From Gnetum montanum (Eukaryota > Streptophyta > Gnetopsida > Gnetales > Gnetaceae): DNA of 64,000 nt. Both the position numbers and the translations under genes were made by a program. Position 1 is the first letter of the stretch. Every line of letters begins with the position of its first letter. The notes under the pieces are model-generated. The model saw only the letters and a list, made by a program, of their open reading frames with translations. It ran no database searches and had not been told where the DNA came from. The stretch spans positions 62,001 through 126,000 of the forward strand of contig MNCI01006604.1 of the NCBI GenBank assembly GCA_015680685.1, read 5' to 3'. Of this stretch, positions 56,563-64,000 are shown piece by piece.

Positions 56563-57540
56563 GTCAGAATTTGGAGAATAGGCTCGATGGATGTCATCAG
56601 CAAAGAATACAAAACACCTAAGTAGGCGAAATGCTAAGGTTGTGGCTAGGTGAGTGCTGAGACATTGTTTGGCTGTGCTTGAGAGTGTTGCATTGGTTTT
56701 GCATAGGTTAAGGTATAGAGCAAAGATGATGTTTAGCTAAGTCCCTCGTCAAAATGCTCTATGGGGCTTGTTTGCATTTTCATCTTTGGCTAGCGCTGTT
56801 CTTCAACCTCTTGTAGGATAGGTGCTCCCTTCGTTGGATGAGTTTCGTTACATCTGTGAAGGGCTTTGACCTTCCTACAAACACCTTCCATACGATGAGT
56901 TGTGTTGTGCATTTTTTGGAGTCTGCACTCTCAAATAGCCATGTTAGTCAAGGCACTTGCTTCGCGATGCTGTAACGTTTGCTACTGTAGCAAGATGCGT
57001 TTGCGGGGACAAGGTCTTGCTGGCTGCTGGCATTGTTGTTACTCTTGGGCACCATTGCTGGTGTGAGATTCCCAAAGCAGGAAGGCTAGCAGTAGCCCTG
57101 GTAATGTAGGCACAGAGGAGCTGGGTGCGAATGCCATCGAATTCCTACCAGGGATTTGCATTCCTGGTTCAGCCATGGGATTAGTTGCCACATAGCTAAT
57201 GTTGTGCAAGCCCAAGCATTGGTAGAGAGCAGGAGTAACAATATTTTGGTTGGGCCACAATACTGTCGACACTCTAGATGTGGGAGCTAACCCAAGAACT
57301 ACAGTCAAGGTAATGGGCCATGGCGACGGTAGGTTCGAAGGATTAGCATGAAGCCATACGGCATCTTCAGAGAGTTAGCTTGATGCCAAGGGTGGTGGCA
57401 TCACATATGTTCTAGACCATGTTCTCAGTGTGTCATGAATGGTGTTCCAGAGCTACGATGTCCCACCCACTTGTTAGCATCACGCCCACTTGTTCGGTGT
57501 GTATCTGGTGTTGGTGCTTGTTGGGGATGCGATGCGAACC
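56563..57540 (-). other. Element B' 3' untranslated region
   Basis: About 1 kb with no pol motif. A short open minus-strand frame (57308-57039) has no recognisable domain and no counterpart in element A, so I treat it as chance. Confidence 0.5.
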
Positions 57541-57800
57541 TAGTTTAAGGTCTTGGTAGACTGTGTGATGGTTTAAGGTCCCAGTAGATCGTACATGCCA
57601 TTTTTACTTCATAGAGGATGTGCAATGCTAGTTTATAGTCATAGTGGACTAACAGTTCCAGTTTTACGTCGTAGCGGATGGTTGCTACCAGTTTAACATT
57701 GTGGCAAACACTGCTCGATGTTGCTAGTTTATCATCATTGCGAATGTTGCCTGGTGTGACTGCCAGTTTATCATCATAGTGGATGGTGCTTGTTGTTGCC
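57541..57800. repeat. AGTTTATAGTC-type repeat cluster (element B')
   Basis: Six units of about 45 bp with core AGTTTATAGTCATAGTGGAC; clear at 57632, 57659, 57690, 57734 and 57765. Equivalent to 32831-33170 in element A. Confidence 0.8.
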
Positions 57801-57808
57801 ATTGCACT

Positions 57809-58990
57809 TCAAACGTAGTACAATTTGAGGTACATGTGGTTCACCAGGTTGGCGAACTCATTGCTGTCCATGTCTGCCAGTTTGAAGGCTCCATTCTCGA
57901 AGGCTTTAGTGACCATGTAAGGTCCTTTCTAGTTGCCTAGGAATTTACTCAAGTGCTCATGGACGACCTTGAGGATGAGGTCTCCCTTCTGCACTAGCCA
58001 TCAATGTGGGTCTGCATGGTGCTTTTGCTATTGTTTGTTCTGATAGTGCTCGATTTGTCTCAACGTTTGCATGTGTTCCTCCTCCACTGAGTCGAGGTCG
58101 ATGGTCCATGATTCGTTGTTCTGGGCTTCACTCATGACATCAAACAGGATCATCCGAAGTGAGGGTACTTGCAACTCAAGAGGCAATACAGCTTCAGATC
58201 CTTAAACAAGACTGTAAGGGGTCTTACTCATCGCAGTTCTGCAAGTCATTTGGTAGGCCCAAAGTATGTAGAGTATTTACTCATGCCACTACCTCTTGCT
58301 GTTGTTAAGCATCCACTTCAGCAAGTTGATGATGGACTTATTTGTAGCCTCCACCTACCTATTCTCCTGCAGATAATAAGGGGAAGAAAATGATTGTTTA
58401 ATGCCTAGATTGCTACAGAAGGTTCAGGTTTCCATACTGCTAAATTGTGGTCCATTTTCGATCACAATAGTCATCGGAAGCCCGAACCTAGTTACGATGT
58501 TATCGAGGATGAAATGGTAGATTTACTAAGATGTTTTTTTCCTCACGGGAATAGCTTCCACCCACTTAGTAAAATACTCTATGGCAGTGATAATGAAGCT
58601 ATGCTCTGCGGAGGACTTAGGCGTGATAGGATCTATGAGGTCTAGTTCACATCATTGGAAGGGCCACATAATTTGCATTGGGTGTAGGTCTGTAGGTGCT
58701 ATGTGTATGAGATTTACATATCTCTAGCATGTGTCGCATGTCTTGACTTTCAACAGGCAGTCACACTCCATGTAGGGCCAATAGTACCCTAGGTGTCTAA
58801 TTTTCGCAGCCATAGCCCTGGGTGCTATGTGTCCACCGCAAATCCCTTCATGAACCTCATTAACTACCTTTTGTACCTTCTTACCACCCACGTATTCTAG
58901 CAATATCCCATCATAGGATCATCAGCACAAAGTGTCATTTACCATGAGCATGTATTACCGAGCACGCTTGCGGATTACATCTCTCTAAGC
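57809..58990 (-). pseudogene. Element B' integrase
   Basis: Minus strand, collinear with element A integrase (33191-34293), ending EFANLVNHMYLKLYYV with stop at 57809. Many stops and shifts; an HHCC-finger region is recognisable near 58900-58740, and the core near 58560-58260 follows the same order as in A. Not functional. Confidence 0.75.
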
Positions 58991-59039
58991 TGATGTCAAT
59001 CCACCTAGGGGTTCTCCATGCTATAAATAAGCTTTAATG

Positions 59040-59834
59040 TTATCGTACCACTCCCGGGTATCCGTAGCATCGACAGAGACCACATGTTGGTAGGTTTGCC
59101 AAAGAATGTGATGGGATGTTTAATGCGAGGGTAGCTGGGGTGTCTGCTACGGTGTTCTCGTTACGTGGCATGTGTTGCACATCAGTAGTCACGAATTTCT
59201 TCAGTAGAATTTTTTCTAGGTCGCAGTAGGATTGTAGGATTTGATTCACGGCTAGTTGTGAATCTTCCCAGATTTCTAGGTGTTGTATATGCAGCGCACG
59301 GGTAGTTAAGAGGCCTCTAGGTAGCCCCTTGTATTCTGCCACGTTGTTGGTGCAAGGGAATGCAAATCAATAAGCAGATGGATGCATTTCCCCAAAGGGG
59401 AATGTGATCATGGCAATGGCGCTACCTCCTCGGGTGGTTGAGGTGCCGTCGAAGTGTAAGGTCACCTCCAAATGCAATGGGATGATGGAGACATTGCTAA
59501 GGTATTCGTTTGGGTAGTTAGGATCTATGGTTTCCTGGTCGTCGACTGGCGAGGTCGTAAGTTGGGTTGCTATGGCTTGACCCTTTGTCGATCATTGACT
59601 TACATAGCATAAGTCAAACTCTGCGGTTATTGCTTTCCATCAGGCTATCCTACCACTTTCGTACAGGTTTCTGGTGATAGCCTGGAGTATGTTGCTTTTG
59701 CAAATGATGTTGGTTGTGCTGTAGAATAGGTAATGCCAACACTTTTTTAGTGTGAACACTAAGGCTAGGTAGTTCCTCTCCACCTCGTTGTATTTTTCCT
59801 CATATGCTATTAGTGCATGGCTTAGGTAATACAC
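59040..59834 (-). pseudogene. Element B' dual RNase H region
   Basis: Gypsy RNase H (MYYLSHALIAYEEKYNEVER, LALVFTLKKCWHYLF; 59834-59640) followed by the second RNase H (HFDGTSTTRGGSA near 59455; NNVAEYKGLPRGL, EIWEDSQLAVNQIL; 59350-59220) and DVQHMPRNENTVADT. Here the first acidic residue of the second domain is intact (DGTST), whereas in A it is changed. Confidence 0.82.
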
Positions 59835-59879
59835 TGGTATCTAAGAATCGTCATCCTGCTTCTGACATAGCAGTGTTGC

Positions 59880-61000
59880 TATGGATGTGTCAGAGGTGGC
59901 AAGGTATATGAAGAAAGGCTTGCCCCTTTACGGTAGGTGCACCGTTGGGAGGTGCGAGAGCTCCTTCTTCAGGTTGTCGAAGGCTTGTTGACACTAGGTT
60001 GTCTACTCAAAGTCAAACCCCTTCTTTGGAATATGTTTCATGGGGTGTAAATTGTCGGTCAACCTTGCTATAAACCTCTAAATGAATTGCACTCTATCTT
60101 GTAAACCACGTAACTCCTTAAGGTTTGTGGGAGGTGCTAGGTTGACAATGGCCTTGACTTTGTTTGGGTCCACCCATATTCTAACCTACGATACTATGAA
60201 CCCTAACATGCATCTAGTCTTTACTCCGAAGACACACTTCTTAGGATTGAGATGTAAGTCGTGCATTTGGCAGCACTTGAGGACTACCCCTAGATCACGT
60301 GAGTGATCGGCTGCCTCTTTGAACTTAACCGCTATATCATCTACGTAATCATTTAACATTTCTAGGATGTAGTCACTAAAAATATAGGTCATGGCTTACT
60401 AGTAGGTTTCTCTAGCATTCTTAAGCCTGAAAGGCATCATGGTATAGCAAAAGGTTCCCCATGAAGTCATGAAGGTTATCGATAGTTGGTGCTCTGGGTT
60501 GATGCAGATTTGGTTGTATTCGGAGAAGCCATCCATGAAAAATAGCAAAGCATGACTAGCTGTGGTGTCGATGAGTTGATCAATGCTCGGGAGTGGAAAG
60601 TTATCTTTGATTGTTGCCTTGTTCAAGTCTCAGAAGTCTATACAAATTCGTATCCCTCTTGTTTTCTTCAAAACTACAACGATGTTGGACACCCACTATG
60701 AATAGTCAACTGCGCGGATGAAACCTGCGCGATACAACTTAGTGATTTCATCACTCATGGCTAGTGTGATTTTTGGCTTAATCTTACGCATCTTTTCCTT
60801 AACTACCTTTACATGTGGGTCTAGGATGATGTTATGCTGAATCATCTATGGATATAGACCCAACATGTCACTGTACGACCATGCGAAAACATCGATGTGC
60901 TCCTACAAAGTTTTAACTATGCCTTCATGTATTTGTATCTCTAGGAGGGAGCTAAGTCTTAACTTCTTTACCTCCATTTTTGATGTGGTCATGGGTGTCT
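59880..61000 (-). pseudogene. Element B' reverse transcriptase
   Basis: Minus strand with several stops: AGFIRAVDYS, DNFPLPSIDQLIDTTASHALL, FMDGFSEYNQICINPEHQL, MMPFRLKNARETY, then MLNDYVDDIAVKFKE with the YVDD site (within 60392-60186), LHLNPKKCVFGVKTR and DPNKVKAIVNLAPP. Close to the open RT of element A and useful for judging which stops in A are new. Confidence 0.88.
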
Positions 61001-61360
61001 GGGCCAATCCGGGGATGCTTCTAAGGCTAATATATTATTAATCATAGTCGAACCCCAGTCGATCATGTTAGGGTTCAACTATCTCGCAAGCTTGCCTTAT
61101 GGCCTTGCTAACATTAAAGATTTGGGAAGGGCAGGATGGATTCCCATCTCTTGCTTTACCTACCATCATAGGATGAAAGCCTGGGTAAGGGTCATCAGAG
61201 ATTGTGTGAAATCTAAATCTACAAAGAAACACCAAGATGTGACTTGTTAAGTAAGGCAATGTAAAGATTGAAAGTTTGCTAGTTCAAGGTTGTGGCGGAC
61301 CACCAAGGTACGAGAGTGTAGAGTTACTAGTGGAACGTGTGCCTGTTGATATGCGAATGC
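61001..61360 (-). other. Element B' pol linker region
   Basis: Corresponds to the N-terminal 150 residues of the element A RT frame. Only weakly readable; a short open frame (61259-61068) shows no recognisable motif. Confidence 0.4.
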
Positions 61361-61690
61361 CAAACCACTAGTTTAGTGTCATCTCAGACTGCCATATTGT
61401 GACATGCAAAATCTTGATATGAAAAATAATAATAAAAAAAGAAAATTATGAGTACAAGGGGTATCGAACTGCCAGTGCAGGAATGAAGACATGAGATTGC
61501 TAGGAAATGTGATACCACCTATGTCGAAGTGTATGAGGTAACTGTTGATGTAAGGATGTAGTTAGTTTAATGTCATTGCAGACTATGAACGTAACAAGTT
61601 GAAACTACTATTTTAGGGTCCTTTTAGACCCTAAAGGGTGCAACTATGCTAGGCTCGTTAGTTTAAGGTCTTTTTGGACCCTTAGACAAA
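61361..61690. repeat. AGTTTAA-type repeat cluster 2 (element B')
   Basis: Units with cores TAGTTTAGTGTCATCTCAGAC, AGTTTAATGTCATTGCAGAC, TTAGGGTCCTTTTAGACCC and AGTTTAAGGTCTTTTTGGACC. Same position as 36772-36985 in A, between RT and the antisense promoter. Confidence 0.75.
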
Positions 61691-61869
61691 AACAAATATT
61701 ATATATTCTTTTTTATTGTTTTTGGGCAAATAAGTAGTTTGCTTGAAGCATGTCAAGGTTTAAATGCTAATAGTGTGATGATGTCGTGGCAATCATGCTA
61801 CACTGCATGACGTGCTCCGCATTACTCAGTGAGAGAAAGAGGTAAGTTTTCCCATCTTGCCCTTACAGC

Positions 61870-61877
61870 TATAAATA
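61870..61877 (+). promoter_or_regulatory. TATA box of the element B' antisense gene
   Basis: TATAAATA followed by GGGG, about 130 bases before the proposed start codon (62000). Equivalent in position to 37168-37175 in A. Confidence 0.62.
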
Positions 61878-62459
61878 GGGGTTAAACTCGGGTAATTTTG
61901 TTGTTTCCACCGTAGGAGCGCAGAACCCTCATCGGAGCATTCGGCGATCTCGGAGCATAAAGTAATTGTGTTAATAGATTGGCAAGGAGAATTTCTAAAA
62001 TGAAGGTCATAAATCTACAAGCAGGGCCATCGCTCCAAAAACTCATTTGGTTCTTGCAAAGGTTGGAGAGGTAAAAAAGACCTTGAGGTGTGTGCCACAA
62101 GCATGTGTTCTGGCGCAGGAGAGCACACCGTTGACCTAGTGAGTTTTTATGTCTCCTTTACCCTTTTCATCTTGCGCCTTCTGCCACTTTTTGTTCTAGT
62201 TTTTCATCTTATTTGTATTGCTATTTGTATTTTCTATGATCATGTTGTTTTAGCCTTTGTATTTCCATGGCCTCTTTTTTCTTTTGGTCATGGTTGTTGT
62301 GCAAGGGCTTTGTTGTGATTGCATGCAAGGCCATTGCCGCCTCCACGATTGTCGCGACTGTAGGGCTGGGGCCATTTAAGTTGTTTGACCTTGGCATGCC
62401 ATGACGTAAAACCCTTGGGAGGGTTTGGTTATGTGTGATGTGGCACTGTGGCATGTGTT

Positions 62460-62600
62460 TTGTTTGAGTATGTTGTTAGTTTTTTTGCTGCTATGCTAGG
62501 CTACTTACATGTTCTCGCTATGCTAGGCTTTCGCATCCTTGCTACGCTATGTATGGACAAGGGGTTATGCTATGCTATATTTATGGTCTGCTAGGTGTTG
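62460..62600. repeat. GCTATGCTA motifs in intron 1 of the B' antisense gene
   Basis: Five to seven copies of GCTATGCTA-like words, the motif typical of the B-family LTR, lie in the first intron. In A the first intron is likewise filled with A's own LTR motif (GCGTATACGC). Confidence 0.6.
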
Positions 62601-63314
62601 CTATGTTGTGCATGTATTGCATTCAAATGTGATGCCAATATTTGCTGGTTGCATTGTGCAGGGTAGGGCCAAAGTCTAGGCTGATCCTTTTGGACCTTGA
62701 AGGGATCCTATGTCATGTGGGCAAACCTATGGCCAATGTTCCTCCTCTCCTAATACGTGTGGAATATCGAGTGGTTTAGTTCAGGGAAGGGGCATGAGAA
62801 TTCTTGCAATTCCTTCTCAACCACTTTAGACTAATGGTTTGGTCCTCCTTAGACGAGACACAAGCGTCCAGCATAATAGAGGTCATGATGCCAAGGGCAA
62901 ATCAGGGTATACTGAGATACCTTTCTGATGACGTGACTACAAGCAAGATGGGAGGAGGGTCCACCCAACACTCAACAGGGTTGAGGCATTTAGCCTAGAT
63001 TTGGGATATGCTAGAATACCAATGCTATCACTAGTACAACACATTGTACCTTGTGCACCACATGGAAATGTAATTTCAAAACCCACAGGGGACCATCTAT
63101 TATGTTGGTGGGTGAGTTTCGCATCTTTTCTTTGCTTGGTTGTGCAACATCGGCCATACCTGGCCGAGTGCTGATGGTGTGTGCTTATCACCAGGTTCTA
63201 TATTGACAATGATGGGGTTCATGACCACCCAAGTGAGTTAGCCATGATGTAGCTAGCGCTACAGGAATTTTCCTCTTCCAAGAGCCTACGAGTAGGTGTG
63301 ATTGGTCATTACGA

Positions 63315-63328
63315 GGGGGGGGGGGGGG
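63315..63328. repeat. Poly-G run
   Basis: Fourteen consecutive G residues within exon 3 of the B' antisense gene. Its exact length is uncertain and affects the local reading frame. Confidence 0.88.
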
Positions 63329-63527
63329 ATACTGTTCCTACCTACGTACACTCACCGCTTTCTATAGTTAGTGTAGGGTGAAGGGTTGGCTAGACAAGGA
63401 ATGGAGAGAACCTTTCAAGCAGGTCACGCTCGAAGTGGTTCTGGTGGTTGAACTCCCACTATTCCTATCATCGTATAGACCTGGTGGGTTAATAGGCAGG
63501 CACCACATGCTCAAGTTTTTTCATATT

Positions 63528-64000
63528 TGTTGGCAACCGTTTGGGATGCAACCACCAACGAGTGTCCTCGAACAGGATTTAGATGCCTATTGGTCTCTGG
63601 CAACACCAAGGCCTAGATACCTCCAAATAAACTCAATAGTTAATGTGAGTATGTGTGTGTGCTGTTACGATGTGCGGTTGTAAAATATGAAATGATTGTG
63701 TTTTGCGTAAACTACAAATGACTTACCTTAAAGAGATTTAGCCAACTTTTCCAAGTACTGTGAGTTGTTGAGAGTTCCTCTTTTGTTCAATTACCTAGTC
63801 TATGTGATCCTTATAATACCTACTTGTAACAAATAAAATTTTGGAAAAACATTTGAGCACAACTCTATGAATCTACTTCTAATTTTCCTCAGAGAAAGAG
63901 ATAGTTCCACAAGAAAACTAGAAATAGAGCAAGATTCGATGGAAACAGATAAAAAAGAAAGCATATTTGTGTAGACCTAAAATATTTAAATAAGGTAAAA
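63528..64000 (-). repeat. Third D-family LTR, partial at window edge
   Basis: Starts TGTTGGCAACCGTTTGGGA and is collinear with the first ~470 bp of the two D LTRs (TATTGGYGACCATTTGGG ... CCAAGGCCCAGATACCTCC, ATGAAATGATTG). It is either a solo LTR or the 3' LTR of another D element; it continues beyond the window. Confidence 0.88.

Larger units (their letters stand above)
62000..63527 (+). pseudogene. Antisense gene of element B', 5' part, cut by a D-family LTR
   Basis: Exon 1 62000-62070, donor GAG-GTAAAA, phase 2 as in A. Exon 2 from 62662 (acceptor TTGTGCAG) to a donor GG-GTCCACCC near 62952, matching A's CAG-GTCCACAC. It reads FREGA, stop, EFLQFLLNHF and SSIIEVMMPRANQGI against FREGASEFLPFILDNF and SVLEAMLPGAVEGI in A. 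Exon 3 from 63195 (acceptor CACCAG): IDNDGVHDHPSELAMM, stop, LALQEF, later KGWLDKEW, against A's NADGICVKDDGLALA, ALEAF and HGWLDKDW. At least four stops or shifts. The LTR at 63528 ends the gene within exon 3. Confidence 0.72.
54932..64000 (-). mobile_element. Element B': Tat-lineage element, continues past the window
   Basis: Begins with a full LTR (54932-56549), then polypurine tract, 3' UTR, repeat cluster, integrase, RNase H, RT, repeat cluster and the opposite-strand gene, the same order as element A. It appears inserted inside LTR a. At 63528 a D-family LTR interrupts the antisense gene. Protease, gag and 5' LTR should lie to the right of the window. Pol has many stops. Confidence 0.82.

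Noticed and set aside
57039-57308. Minus-strand 89-codon frame in the element B' 3' UTR
   Set aside because: No counterpart in element A and no recognised motif.
1-64000. Search for tRNA, rRNA, CRISPR-like arrays, bacterial operons or ordinary host genes
   Set aside because: Regular short repeats here are minisatellites and palindrome clusters without uniform spacers; no cloverleaf or ribosomal signature was noticed by eye, though a tRNA scan could not be run.

Overview
This window reads as intergenic DNA from a large-genome land plant, possibly a gymnosperm; the species cannot be fixed from the sequence. I found no intact ordinary host gene, tRNA, rRNA or CRISPR array. Almost everything is LTR retrotransposon in several nested layers, with diverged LTRs, many in-frame stops and long repeat-rich untranslated stretches.

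Layout. (1) 1-17839: a minus-strand Tat-type gag remnant (1-1400); a 95-bp minisatellite; a degenerate ~190-bp periodic array split by element G (3589-9521), a gag-only non-autonomous element with a tRNA-Asp-type primer site; a TTGACC-rich stretch; then element F, a gutted plus-strand Tat element (LTR-like repeats 12571-15064 and 15691-17839 around an integrase tail). (2) 17840-19983: unassigned AT-rich DNA. (3) 19984-53413: element C, an Athila-like minus-strand element split by two insertions. Element D (20133-28398, target-site duplication CATTC) sits in its 3' LTR. Element A (30583-48636, duplication GTTGT/GTTGC) sits in its extra ORF. (4) 53414-64000: element B, related to A, apparently inserted into C's reverse transcriptase. 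A second copy, B', lies in B's LTR at 54932, and another D-family LTR interrupts B' at 63528.

Most interesting content. Elements A and B' are Tat-lineage elements (two RNase H domains; A is 18 kb). Each carries, on the strand opposite gag-pol, a gene with its own TATA box and introns. In A I can place 8 exons, 37489-42099, coding for about 1,000 residues; six of seven splice junctions keep the reading phase, and there are only two in-frame stops. B' keeps the same promoter position, first exons, phases and splice sites. Element D lacks reverse transcriptase and integrase, has 2.7-2.9 kb LTRs, and both LTRs contain a captured host PHD-finger fragment resembling plant MMD1/PTC1-type proteins.

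How parts relate. Element polarity comes from gag/PR/RT/IN order, purine tracts, primer sites and target-site duplications. The order of insertion is C first; then D, A and B into C; then B' into B; then the D-family LTR into B'. Non-autonomous G shares LTR family with C, and D would need reverse transcriptase and integrase supplied in trans.
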